Shown here: in pieces, positions 1 through 8,800 of the stretch
How the letters are laid out: each line of letters opens with the position of its first letter
Position numbering within the stretch: the stretch's first letter is position 1
Origin: Prorocentrum cordatum
Taxonomy: Eukaryota; Sar; Dinophyceae; Prorocentrales; Prorocentraceae
Direction: 5' to 3'
Length of the DNA: 64,000 nt
Assembly: GCA_963575745.1 (NCBI GenBank)
Contig: CAUYUJ010016060.1
Span: 962,460 to 1,026,459, forward strand
Notes under the pieces: generated by a model
Told to the model about the DNA's origin: nothing
Database searches by the model: none
The model's input: only the letters and a program-made list of their open reading frames with translations
Program-made: the position numbers and the translations under genes

Positions 1-105
1 CTACTACTACTACTACTGCTACTACTACTACTACTACCACTACTACTACTAGCCCGACTAATACTACTACTACCACCACCACTACTACTACCACTACTAC
101 TACTA

Positions 106-144
<39 letters not shown>

Positions 145-319
145 ATGCGACTACTACTGCTACTACTCCTACCACTACTACTATTACTACTACTACTACT
201 ACTGCTACTACGACAACTAGTAGTAGTAGTACTACTACTACTACAACTACTACTACTACTACTACTACTATTACTACTATCGATACTACTACTACTTGTA
301 TTACGACTAGTGCGACTAC

Positions 320-365
<46 letters not shown>

Positions 366-366
366 G

Positions 367-399
<33 letters not shown>
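1..399. repeat. (CTA)n trinucleotide array
   Basis: Almost uninterrupted CTA/TAC units with scattered substitutions (CTG, CCA, ATT). It lies next to the 3' end of LINE-1a, so it may be the sequence into which the element inserted. The Leu- or Thr-rich open frames through it are by-products of the repeat. Confidence 0.95.
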
Positions 400-400
<1 letters not shown>

Positions 401-433
401 GGCCTCCGTATCGAACTGTGCTTGTTTTTTTTA

Positions 434-820
434 TTACCGGAAGTGAGCTGCCATTGATTCTTGCCCGCACATGTGCAGTTGGCATTGACCAGCCAGAGTT
501 AGGCTTTATCAATGAAAAAAACAAGTGCCCCCAATTCGATTAGTTGATAACTCAAATTGTCCTGAGGCCTCCTTCCACTCCCAATTTTTCCCCCGTCCAA
601 TTACTATTACTAAAACTACAACTACTGATACTACAGCAATTACTCCGCATTCCCGATTCCAGATGTTCATGCCCGCCTCTTTCTGAGGAGGGGGAGGAGG
701 ACAAAGAGGAGGAGAGAGCCAGCGAGGAGCTGGCCAGGGGTAGGGAGGAGGAAGATGAGGACGCCCACGACCACGAAGGGAGTGACCCAATTCGCATGCA
801 AACAGAGAAAAACAAACAAG
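434..820 (-). other. LINE-1a 3' untranslated region
   Basis: Sequence between the ORF2 stop and the A-rich terminus. It includes a short region of ACT/ATT-like triplets (601-650) and purine-rich sequence (685-770). Small ORFs on both strands have no coding character. The boundary with host DNA is inferred. Confidence 0.5.
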
Positions 821-3800
821 TTAGGAGGGGCCCAGGCAGCCGAAGAGATCCTCCTCCCCCACGGGGAGGCCTCCTCTCCAGCGCCTGGCCTGGACCTCGG
901 CCCCGAGCTCGACGACCTCCGCCCTCGACAGCCCGAGCATGGCAAGGCCTCGCGCACTGTCGGCAGCGGGTCCCTCGCGGCGCGAGGGCTGGGCCCCCCG
1001 AGCAACTCTCGGAGGGCGGTCGCGGCCCTGGGCCCAGGCCTCAAAGTAGGGCCTCCACTCCGAGCGGACCTCTGGAGAGGGGGCCCCAGTGTACGCCATA
1101 GTGAGCCCTCTAGGGTTCCTATGCGCAGGATACCTTCCAGCACGAAACCGGTCAAGGTAGAACCCCCTACCCCACGACGCGACAGGACGACACCTCGACC
1201 GCAGATTCCCCCGTTTCGTGCTGGAGTGTGCCATCGCACCGCAGGCCGTGCAACACAGCATCGTGTCGTGATACGTGCAGCCGTCCGACTCATAAACCAC
1301 CCCTTGTTCGAGGGAGTGTCCCAGCTGGAGCCATGCTCCTGGGGTCGGGGGGTTCTCGGGAGGCTCCTCACCAGAGTCAGCACCAGGGGTCACGCCAGGG
1401 CCCTCCCCCTCACCAGGCACACCCTGAGGCACACCGCACTGCGCACTTGGCACACCATCCCCAGGGTCCGAACCAGGAAGGGGGAGGCCAGGGACCGCGT
1501 CCAGGAGGACGTAGCCGAGCCATTCCAACCCTTGATGATCGTTCAAGGCCAACTCTCTACACTCCGCCTGCTGCCTGGCACTGTACAGCCCGACACGACG
1601 GACAATCTCAGCATAACCAGTAACAAACAGGCGGTCCTTGCACGAAATTCGGAATGGCTCAGCTCCTTCCTTGGCGAGTCTGTCAGCCTCAGAGTTCCCA
1701 AAGCGCTGCATTTCCGTGATACGGCCTTCACTAACATCGAACATTGACGAGCGAGACGGGATCTGATGCACATCCACGCCCTCTAAACGGTCCCCAATCT
1801 CCGCCCACCAGTGGGCTCGGGCCGAGGCCGCCCCAGCTGCCCCCGCGAGGTTTCGGAGGCAGCCGACCGTGGCCGCACAGTCCACATGGAGCGAAACTCC
1901 AGCGGAGAGGACCGAGCGTCGGGAGAGCATCAGCACCGCAAAATCCTCGCCATCGCGTGCCTGCTGTCCAGGCGCTTCCCCTATCGGCACGACACCAAAA
2001 AGGGCAGCGAGGGTCCTTCCCAACCTGTCCAGCACCACTACAGCCCAACCCGCGGTCCCGAGACCTGAGAGCTCCCCTTCAAAACCTGACCCGTCCGTGA
2101 ACACGTGGGCCCCCTCGGGAAAGAACAGAGGGCCATCCTGAGGCCACTGAAAGTGCCTGGTGCACGGGCTCAGAGGGTCGCGGGGGGGTCGCTCCACCCA
2201 GGCCGCAGGGTTGGGGAAAAGACATCTGCTAAACAGTTCTCCAGCAGGAGTGGGGAGATGGCCAATCGCACGAGCCGCCCTCCCAACCACGGGATCCAGG
2301 TTCTCGCGTCGCCAGGGAGCGAAGGCCACGCGCTGAAACCTGCGGTGGTACAACGTGCCTCTACCATCTCTGCAAAGCTGGCATTGGTCAGGGGCCTCTG
2401 GGCTGTGCTCGTACACTCTGTGTTGGCACCAGTACACATTCGCGCACAGGGCTGACAACGCTGCCTTGTGCGACTTGGTCCACGACTCAGAACATTTCCG
2501 CCCTAGGAGCTGATGGATGGGTTGCCAGAACACTGGGCCACTCCACATCCCGAAATCGAACTGTTTCAACTGCTCCTCCCGCTCGATAGCCCGAACGACC
2601 GAGCCTCGCAGGAGAAGGGTGAAAAACTTGGGCGAAAACCGATCAATTGACCACACGCGGTTGAGGTCGTCAACCAGGGCCATACTAGACACGTCAAACC
2701 TCCAGCGGATCCGAGCTAGCTGCAAGAACAGCGCAGCCACAGGCTGTCGGACTTGGCCCCAGGGGGCCCTGCTCCCCTGGACCGCAAGGGCGTCCTGGAC
2801 ACACGCTTCCAACACTGGTTTGGAAATCGAGCGGGCCCACCAGACGCTGACGAATTCCTTTACAGCCGACGTCACCGACACCAAAAGCGGGTCCCTGAGC
2901 CAGAGGCGAGCCGCCGAAAGAAACCTGAAACCCAGGGAGGTGCCAGGAAGAAGCGGGCCCCAGGATCTCGCAGCTTGGACCCTAAGCTTATGGAGGGTGG
3001 TCGGCGGGATCCCCAAAATGTGGGATCCCCAGGAAGCTTTAGCCAGCGCTCCCACACGAAACACTCTACTATGCTTTTCACTCTGCCCCAGCTGACGTAG
3101 GGCACGCGCCGTGCTGCTGGCGGCCTCACATCTCGAAGCCTGCGTGCCGACCCTCCTCGCCCTGCCGTCCAGCGAGTCGCCGCCGAGGTCGCGGTGGGCG
3201 ATGACCAGCTTGTCCTCCGAAAGACTCCACCTGGGATCCTGCATCAACGCAGACAGCTGAGAGCGGTCGGACATCATGAATCTCGTCTTGTCCCAATTAA
3301 TCGGCAGCTTCCTTGAGTCCAGCTCCGATGTTACGATCTCGAAACTCTTGACCGTGTTCTCAACAACCGTTCTGGGGCCTCCGATGGTATGCGTCGTCAA
3401 ATCATCGACGACGTTCAGCGCACGACACGGGGGCGTCTCCTCAGCCAGGCGCTTGAGGAGGCACAATGTCATCAGCTTCGCCACCCCTGTCGCCGCACTG
3501 CAGCCAGCCACAATAGTACCATTCGGATGACTGACTCTGCTCGTGCCCCCTGTCCATCGCGCACGGCGTGGCGCTCGATACAGGCAGCAGAGCGCCTTCA
3601 GCAAGGCGCCGTCGAAGTTGTAGTGCTCTGCTGCTTCTCTAAGCTGCTGATGACTGACATTCTCGTAGAACTTGCGGATGTCATAGAACACAGTTATGGC
3701 CGACATCCTCTTCCTTCTGGCGTAGCAGGCCAGCATGTTGTGCAAGTACGCCGCCTTGTCGCAACTGGTCGTGGCATCTTTTCCCCAGAAAAACTTCGCA

Positions 3801-6568
3801 TCCACAGATACTTCCCAACTCTTGACATACTGCCTCCTGCATCTGCTCCAAATACGTGCCCAGAAACACAAGAGCCCTATCGGGCGTGTGCCTCCTCCTG
3901 GCTTAGGCAGAAATACATTGATCGTGACCCACATGCGCTCACAGTGCGGATTGCGCTCCCATCTTGATAAAATCTCTTGTAGCCTCCGCACAAAAACCCC
4001 ATCCAGGAAGCTCACCAACCTCATGTGAAAGTTGTCCCAGCCCAGCCCAGTGGACATACCAAAGGAGCGGCAGACCTGGACGATCTGGTCCTCCGAGATC
4101 TGGTCGAGTTTCCACGGGTAACTCCAGTCCGACGGCGCTGCCTCCTGGGCCCTGTCGTCAGAGATCCACAGCTCTTCCCATTCCTCCAGCACCGCCGTGA
4201 TCGCCGCAGCTCCCACGAGCCCATGGGCCTTGCCCTTGGCCAGTGTGGGCGCCTCCTCCAACATTTTGGGCCTGGAGATCGCGTGCGCAATCCTGCCAGA
4301 ACCATCCGCTGCGAGCTCGCCAAACTCTCTCCAGGCTTTGCTCCTGGCTTGTGAGTCCTTGCGCCTGCGCATCTCCACCTCCTCCGCAAGCACCGTCCGA
4401 AACCAGGCAGACAATTGACCTCCCCTCTTGGCCAAGGCGACCCACTTCTGGACCTCCTTTGCCTGCAGGGAGGGGGAATCCGAGATGGCCTCAGGGAGCT
4501 TCAAGGCCAGCAGCTGCCTTTCGCATCTCGTGGAGTGCTCTGGTCTGCCTGCTTTCGAACCAGGCGGAGCTGACGATGCTACACATAGGGCATCCCATAG
4601 CCTGAGGGCGCTTAACCAAGCTCTGGTGTCCGACTCGTCGTGGCGCTCAAGAATAGACTTCGCACAATCCACCAGCCTCTTCCTCTTGAGAACCACGCCC
4701 TTCTCCCTGCCAACATAGAACCTCCTGTCCGAGGACGGAATCTCGAACAACTGCACCAGGTACTTCTCCGCCGCGTGGAACCACCTCGCTGCCGCCTCCT
4801 CGACCGAGCCCACGGGGGCGTCCAGCTGCCACTCGTCAAGCACAGGTACCATTGGCGGTTCCGTGGTCAAGGTGAGGCCGGTCTCCTTGGCACACATATC
4901 CTTCTTCCTGGTCTTCCTCTTGGCCTCCTGATCAGCCAGTGGAAAGGCACGCGGAGGCGCCTCAACCCAGACAAAAGGCTCATCCCTGAGGCCCTCAAGC
5001 TTGATCTCCACGTAGCAGTGTGGCGAAATCGGCGAGTCCACCCTGGCCTCCACCGACATGGGGAAGGCGTCCAGAGCCTGGGAGCCAATGAAGTAGTCAT
5101 ACTCCTTGCCATTGCAGGTTGGGAGGCCAGGTGCGAAGATGGTGGCGTTTGCAAGGTCCAGCCAGCCTATCTCCATGATCTCCTCGGGTTCTAGATTCCA
5201 GTCGCCTCCCAGCAGGAACGGGAACCGCTGCGCCCCCAAGAAGGCACTAAGGAACTCCAGCAACTCCAGGTTCTCGCCCTTGGGGCCGATGGAGTCGACG
5301 CCGTAGACTGAGCCGATGATGATCCACGAGTGCGTGCCAACCGTCATGAGTCTCATCACCACTCGGTGCTGCCATCTCTCTGGCACCTGGAGCTTGGCCA
5401 CACCAATGCCCATGGCCGCAGACAAGCCAACTCCTGCTGAGAGAGATCTGGCCGATTCTCCAGTGCGCTTGGCAGAACCCAGCGCCAGCTTCCGTGAGCA
5501 GGAGCGAGACCATTGATGGGCTCCTGCTTCCCCCGACTGGTCCAACACGGTCTCCTGAATACATAACACGTGCGGCATCTGGCATTGTTTCTCGATCCAT
5601 GGCATGGTGATCCGAGCCCTTGGCCACGTATTCGCATTGAGAGTGCCGGCTCGGAACGTGCCTAGGTCACCGTGATCCTCAGGAGGGAGCCCTTCCAACA
5701 AGGAGATGACCTGCTTCTGCTGCAGCGCTGCTTGGGACTCTCCATGGGGTGGCTCAACACTGACTCCCTTGGCTCGAGACCCAGCCCGTGGCGACTGAAC
5801 CTGGGTGGGCACTTCGTCCGAGAATCGGTTGCCCCCAGGATTTTGCGATCTAACTCCAGACTCCCACGGTGGATACACACAATCTACTCTGAGACAGCCA
5901 GGCTCGAGGAGCACCTGGCTGTCGCGCTCTGACGCTGAAATTTCCTTCCTGCATCCGACAAAAGGTTTGGACGGGAGGGCCGCCAAGCTCTGGCTGGGCT
6001 TGACGGCTGCGTTCTGACTGGCTGTCACGTACTCGGCGCTCTGACCTGTTGCCGACACACGTGGCCGCCCTTCCAAGCAATTAAACTCTGAGGAGACCAG
6101 GCTCGAGGCGCACCTGGACTCCGATCCGACAAAACTGGTAGACGCCACCCGCGAAGTCGACGTCGCCACCGCTGCCGAGGGAGTCGCCGACACTGGCGCC
6201 GACGGCGACACCGCAGCACAGGGAGTAGCCAACCCCGACGCTGACCACTCAACCGAAGAAGATGGCTTCGCCGATGCGCACGTGGCAAACGACTTCGAAG
6301 ACCAAGAACAGGGAGTCGCCGAACTCGACCACGTCGCCCCCACCTGAGTCGAGCTCGCGCTGTTGCTAAAGGCCTGCCCGTTTAGCAGCTTTGACGCCAC
6401 CGTCAGCAGCGACGCGAGAGCGAATGTCCACCTGTGGGGCAGCCTTTCCCAGCGCCTCCACCGTCGCCTCAGCGGTTGAGCACGGCGTCGCTGTCTCTGG
6501 GCTTGGCGATACCCCTGGTCCAGGCTCGATCCCCCCAGTTGCTGCTGCTTGTTCGCCAGGGCCGTCAT
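821..6568 (-). CDS. LINE-1a ORF2: endonuclease / reverse transcriptase / RNase H polyprotein
   Basis: Encodes the enzymes for target-primed reverse transcription. The AP-type endonuclease spans about 5660-4990, with NANTW, the catalytic Glu in CIQETVL, Asp and Asn in GGDWNLEP, and a final SPHCYVEI where SDH is usual (Asp replaced by Pro, His kept). Reverse transcriptase spans about 3945-3270, with FLPKPGGGTRPIGLL, the first catalytic Asp in FYDIRKFYENV and the Asp pair in VVDDLTTH, where FADD or YADD is usual. RNase H spans about 2110-1660, with VFTDGSG, HVDCAATVG and GNSEADRLAKEG. A C-terminal Cys/His cluster lies near 1270-1190. The frame is open far upstream, but there is no Met between the ORF1 stop and the endonuclease. 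I used the last upstream ATG at 6568, inside ORF1; a +1 frameshift from ORF1 is equally possible. The first ~200 residues are a Ser/Ala-rich linker. Confidence 0.9.
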   Translation of the reverse strand: MTALANKQQQLGGSSLDQGYRQAQRQRRRAQPLRRRWRRWERLPHRWTFALASLLTVASKLLNGQAFSNSASSTQVGATWSSSATPCSWSSKSFATCASAKPSSSVEWSASGLATPCAAVSPSAPVSATPSAAVATSTSRVASTSFVGSESRCASSLVSSEFNCLEGRPRVSATGQSAEYVTASQNAAVKPSQSLAALPSKPFVGCRKEISASERDSQVLLEPGCLRVDCVYPPWESGVRSQNPGGNRFSDEVPTQVQSPRAGSRAKGVSVEPPHGESQAALQQKQVISLLEGLPPEDHGDLGTFRAGTLNANTWPRARITMPWIEKQCQMPHVLCIQETVLDQSGEAGAHQWSRSCSRKLALGSAKRTGESARSLSAGVGLSAAMGIGVAKLQVPERWQHRVVMRLMTVGTHSWIIIGSVYGVDSIGPKGENLELLEFLSAFLGAQRFPFLLGGDWNLEPEEIMEIGWLDLANATIFAPGLPTCNGKEYDYFIGSQALDAFPMSVEARVDSPISPHCYVEIKLEGLRDEPFVWVEAPPRAFPLADQEAKRKTRKKDMCAKETGLTLTTEPPMVPVLDEWQLDAPVGSVEEAAARWFHAAEKYLVQLFEIPSSDRRFYVGREKGVVLKRKRLVDCAKSILERHDESDTRAWLSALRLWDALCVASSAPPGSKAGRPEHSTRCERQLLALKLPEAISDSPSLQAKEVQKWVALAKRGGQLSAWFRTVLAEEVEMRRRKDSQARSKAWREFGELAADGSGRIAHAISRPKMLEEAPTLAKGKAHGLVGAAAITAVLEEWEELWISDDRAQEAAPSDWSYPWKLDQISEDQIVQVCRSFGMSTGLGWDNFHMRLVSFLDGVFVRRLQEILSRWERNPHCERMWVTINVFLPKPGGGTRPIGLLCFWARIWSRCRRQYVKSWEVSVDAKFFWGKDATTSCDKAAYLHNMLACYARRKRMSAITVFYDIRKFYENVSHQQLREAAEHYNFDGALLKALCCLYRAPRRARWTGGTSRVSHPNGTIVAGCSAATGVAKLMTLCLLKRLAEETPPCRALNVVDDLTTHTIGGPRTVVENTVKSFEIVTSELDSRKLPINWDKTRFMMSDRSQLSALMQDPRWSLSEDKLVIAHRDLGGDSLDGRARRVGTQASRCEAASSTARALRQLGQSEKHSRVFRVGALAKASWGSHILGIPPTTLHKLRVQAARSWGPLLPGTSLGFRFLSAARLWLRDPLLVSVTSAVKEFVSVWWARSISKPVLEACVQDALAVQGSRAPWGQVRQPVAALFLQLARIRWRFDVSSMALVDDLNRVWSIDRFSPKFFTLLLRGSVVRAIEREEQLKQFDFGMWSGPVFWQPIHQLLGRKCSESWTKSHKAALSALCANVYWCQHRVYEHSPEAPDQCQLCRDGRGTLYHRRFQRVAFAPWRRENLDPVVGRAARAIGHLPTPAGELFSRCLFPNPAAWVERPPRDPLSPCTRHFQWPQDGPLFFPEGAHVFTDGSGFEGELSGLGTAGWAVVVLDRLGRTLAALFGVVPIGEAPGQQARDGEDFAVLMLSRRSVLSAGVSLHVDCAATVGCLRNLAGAAGAASARAHWWAEIGDRLEGVDVHQIPSRSSMFDVSEGRITEMQRFGNSEADRLAKEGAEPFRISCKDRLFVTGYAEIVRRVGLYSARQQAECRELALNDHQGLEWLGYVLLDAVPGLPLPGSDPGDGVPSAQCGVPQGVPGEGEGPGVTPGADSGEEPPENPPTPGAWLQLGHSLEQGVVYESDGCTYHDTMLCCTACGAMAHSSTKRGNLRSRCRPVASWGRGFYLDRFRAGRYPAHRNPRGLTMAYTGAPSPEVRSEWRPYFEAWAQGRDRPPRVARGAQPSRREGPAADSARGLAMLGLSRAEVVELGAEVQARRWRGGLPVGEEDLFGCLGPS

Positions 6569-7616
6569 CAGCGGTACGTCGTCGCTTAGCTTGAAGACGT
6601 TTGAGGTGCTCCTTGTGCTGGTCCTGAGCGGAGTTGGCTTTCTCCAGCGCTTGGCGAAACACCGATCCCAGCACCTCTTGCATCTGCTTCGCCACGTCGT
6701 TCTTGCGTTCCTCGAGCTCACGTAGGTCCTCCTCAGACACCTCGTAGCTGCCCTTGACAGCCTCCACATCAATGAAATCGTCACAAGAAATAAGGCTGGC
6801 CAGCTCCATTTCGCCGTCAATGAGCTTTCGCAGGCTGATGCTTGCCAGGCCGCTGGACTCCGTCGCTGGCGGTCCCCTGTGCTGGCTCTGGAGCTCCACC
6901 AGGGCGGCTGCCACCTCGGCGTCGGCGGCCTGCAGCTCGTCGGCCAGGGCCCCGACCGTGGCCGCCAACTCTTCAGTCGCCCGACGCCAGCGCTCCAGCT
7001 TCTCGAACTCGCTGTTGAGGCGCTTCTCGAGCTTCTCCTGCTTCTGCTCCGCGGCAATGAGCCTCTGCCTCCCCGACGGCTTCGGGGGCGGAGCCGCTCT
7101 CTGCGCCAGGGCTCCATAGCGCGCGGCCCCCACAGCGTCCCCAGCCTCACGAGCCAAACGCTGTAGTTCGAGGGCCTTGGCCTGAGGAATCTCGGGAACA
7201 GGTCCAGGAGGGAGTGCCGAGGAGAGGTTGCCTGTGCCCTTGCCACCGAGCGGCTCTCCCTTGCCACCTTTGTAACCTTTCTTCCCTTTGCCCGCTCCCT
7301 TCCCCAACTCATCCGACACCTTGGGGGCCCCAGGGTCTTCCAGAGGTTGGGGTCGAGAGCCAAGCTTTTGGCCACAATGTTTGCAGCACATCGATCCTTT
7401 TGAGTTCTTCCGGCAACCGCAGTGGTGGCATAGAATTTCACCTTTGGGCCCAGCCACCGTCTTCCAATCCTCCTCGTGCTTGCCTCGCTGGCTGTCCCAT
7501 TTATCCCACTTATCAGCCGAAACTCCTCCCTCGGGTATAGTGCCTCCCCAGCGACGGGGCCTGGAGGCCTGGACCCACGGGCGGCGCTCCCACTCACCAG
7601 GGCCAGCAGGAGCCAT
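6366..7616 (-). CDS. LINE-1a ORF1: Cys4 zinc-motif, coiled-coil RNA-binding-type protein
   Basis: A 416-residue ORF1 of the retrotransposon, expected to bind its own RNA. Near residue 60-85 it has two CxxC pairs (ILCHHCG and MCCKHCG) forming a zinc-ribbon-like site rather than a CCHC knuckle. A Gly/Lys-rich basic stretch follows (GKGKKGYKGGKGEPLGGKG). A long charged helical region, likely coiled coil, runs from about residue 170 to 350, before a Ser/Pro/Ala-rich tail. The ATG at 7616 is the first good start, about 135 nt after the leader relic. ORF2 lies in the +1 frame and overlaps the 3' end. ORF1 proteins diverge quickly, so assignment rests mainly on position and the zinc and coiled-coil features. 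Confidence 0.8.
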   Translation of the reverse strand: MAPAGPGEWERRPWVQASRPRRWGGTIPEGGVSADKWDKWDSQRGKHEEDWKTVAGPKGEILCHHCGCRKNSKGSMCCKHCGQKLGSRPQPLEDPGAPKVSDELGKGAGKGKKGYKGGKGEPLGGKGTGNLSSALPPGPVPEIPQAKALELQRLAREAGDAVGAARYGALAQRAAPPPKPSGRQRLIAAEQKQEKLEKRLNSEFEKLERWRRATEELAATVGALADELQAADAEVAAALVELQSQHRGPPATESSGLASISLRKLIDGEMELASLISCDDFIDVEAVKGSYEVSEEDLRELEERKNDVAKQMQEVLGSVFRQALEKANSAQDQHKEHLKRLQAKRRRTADDGPGEQAAATGGIEPGPGVSPSPETATPCSTAEATVEALGKAAPQVDIRSRVAADGGVKAAKRAGL

Positions 7617-7751
7617 GGCACGAGAGCTAGGAAAGGGATGTTGGAGGCTCGCGAACCCCTCGAGAGAGGGACCTCCTGATTGGTTGAAAGCTGCCGCGGA
7701 CTAGCGGTATCCGTTTTTGCCAATGCGGGCTCAGCCCGCCAAAGCATGGGT

Positions 7752-7772
7752 CTTGAGCCAAAATGGCTACGG
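7752..7772 (-). other. Spliced-leader relic (exact 21-nt match)
   Basis: The complement reads CCGTAGCCATTTTGGCTC followed by AAG, the conserved dinoflagellate spliced leader without its variable first base. It sits directly upstream of LINE-1a ORF1 and ends at a GGA array. This implies that the element's RNA was trans-spliced before being copied back, so the leader marks the 5' end of the insertion. Confidence 0.93.
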
Positions 7773-8050
7773 AGGAAGATGAGGAGAAGGCGGAGGAGAA
7801 GGAGGAGGAAAAGGAGGAGGAGGAGGAGGAGGGAGGATGCGGAGGAGGATGAGGAGGCCAGAGGAGGCCAGGGAGGAGCAGGAGGAGGAGGAGGAGGAGG
7901 AGGAAGAGGAGGAGGAGGCCAGGGAGGAGGCCAGGGAAGAGAAGGATGAGGAGGAGGAGGAGGAGGAGAAGGAGGAAGAAGAGGAGGCCAGGGAGGAGGT
8001 GGAGGAGGAGGAGGAGGAAGATCAAGAAGAAGGGAGGAGCAGGAGACCCA
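7773..8050 (+). repeat. (GGA)n purine array
   Basis: Imperfect GGA/GAG units abutting the leader relic. The opposite CCT array at 8184-8390 could pair with it or form triplex DNA. The Glu- or Arg-rich frames here are artefacts. Confidence 0.9.
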
Positions 8051-8060
8051 ACCGGCACAG

Positions 8061-8182
8061 GCCGCTCTCATGTCCGGGCTGCAGGGCTCCACGGCCGCCT
8101 CGCAGGCCCTCGGCGGTTCGCTGCTGTCGGGCGGCCGCGGCGCGGCGGGCGCGCTGCTCGGGCGGGGCTCCGCCAGCACCAG
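8061..8182 (+). CDS. Probable internal exon, Ala/Gly/Ser-rich, unknown gene
   Basis: A 122-nt segment with strong GC3 codon bias, starting after a GGCACAG acceptor and ending at CACCAG with a GT donor. It encodes a small-residue-rich peptide containing QALGGSLLSGGRGAAGALL. It is flanked by a GGA array upstream and a CCT array immediately after the donor. The exon-like segment at 36573-36676 has a similar SLLSGAGRSA composition and the same following CCT array, so the two may come from related genes. Function not recognised. Confidence 0.45.
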
Positions 8183-8183
8183 G

Positions 8184-8390
8184 TCACCTCCTCCTCCTCC
8201 TCCTCCTCCTCCTCGTCCTCCTCCTCCTCCTCCTCCTCCTCCTCCTCCTCCTCCTCCTTCCTCCTTCCTCCTCCTCGTCGTCCTCTTCTCTCCTCCTCCT
8301 CCTCCTTCTCTTCCTCCTCCTGCCTCCTTCTCCTCCTCCTCCTCCTCCTCCCCCTCCTCCTCCTCCTCCTCCTCCTCCTCCTGCTCGGGC
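8184..8390 (+). repeat. (CCT)n pyrimidine array
   Basis: Near-perfect CCT units with a few CGT/TTC interruptions, beginning right after the predicted exon donor at 8183. Confidence 0.95.
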
Positions 8391-8599
8391 GGGCCGCCTC
8401 GACCGACGGCGAGATCCAAACCCAAGTGGGCTCCGTGTCCAATCGGAAGCGCACGTAGGTTCTCCAGGCTCGATTTGGGGGCGAAAGCAAGATTCGCTCG
8501 GATCGCTGGCGCGCGATCTTGCCCCCGCTGGTATAGTGGGAAGATACAGGCGGCGAGCAATGCATCATAGCTGAATAGTGGAATTGAACTCTAGGCCTC

Positions 8600-8800
8600 C
8601 CAGATGGGGTCCGAGTAGGTGGTTTCGGAGGATCGCGCCGCGTCACCGATGCATCGGCGATTTGGCTCGATGTGAAGCCCGATTCTCTCAACGCCGGCGT
8701 TCGCGCACCGCCGACGTCGCCGACGCATCGCCGATGCATCGCCGATGCATCGGCGATGCAGCGGGCGTTGCAGCGCGTTTTTCCCTGAGTTGGGAGGCCT
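8600..8800. repeat. Dispersed repeat F9 with GATGCATCG palindromes
   Basis: Related to 50470-50650. Both carry GGGGTC, then GAGCCCGATTCTCTC, then a run of GATGCATCG-type self-complementary units (four here, 8720-8762). No coding signal. Confidence 0.6.

Larger units (their letters stand above)
425..7772 (-). mobile_element. LINE-1a: near-intact non-LTR retrotransposon with spliced-leader 5' end
   Basis: Read on the minus strand, the order is spliced-leader relic (7752-7772), about 135 nt of 5' leader, ORF1 (7616-6366), ORF2 with endonuclease, reverse transcriptase and RNase H (to 821), about 390 nt of 3' untranslated sequence, and an A-rich stretch (complement of 425-432) against the CTA array. 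Endonuclease before RT and RNase H after it is the I-like LINE architecture. ORF2 is open over its whole length, so the copy is young or recently active. The 5' end is set by the leader; the 3' end is approximate because no target-site duplication could be seen between the two simple-repeat flanks. Confidence 0.88.

Noticed and set aside
6569-8560. Upstream extension of the LINE ORF2 frame to 8560 (about 2,580 codons in all)
   Set aside because: It is the shadow of ORF1 in the +1 frame and then of the GGA/CCT arrays, and it crosses the leader relic that marks the element's 5' end.
7837-8574. Long Glu-rich, Leu-rich and Ser-rich open frames on both strands
   Set aside because: They run through GGA and CCT arrays. 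Triplet repeats keep frames open without coding; only the 122-nt unique segment between the arrays has coding character.
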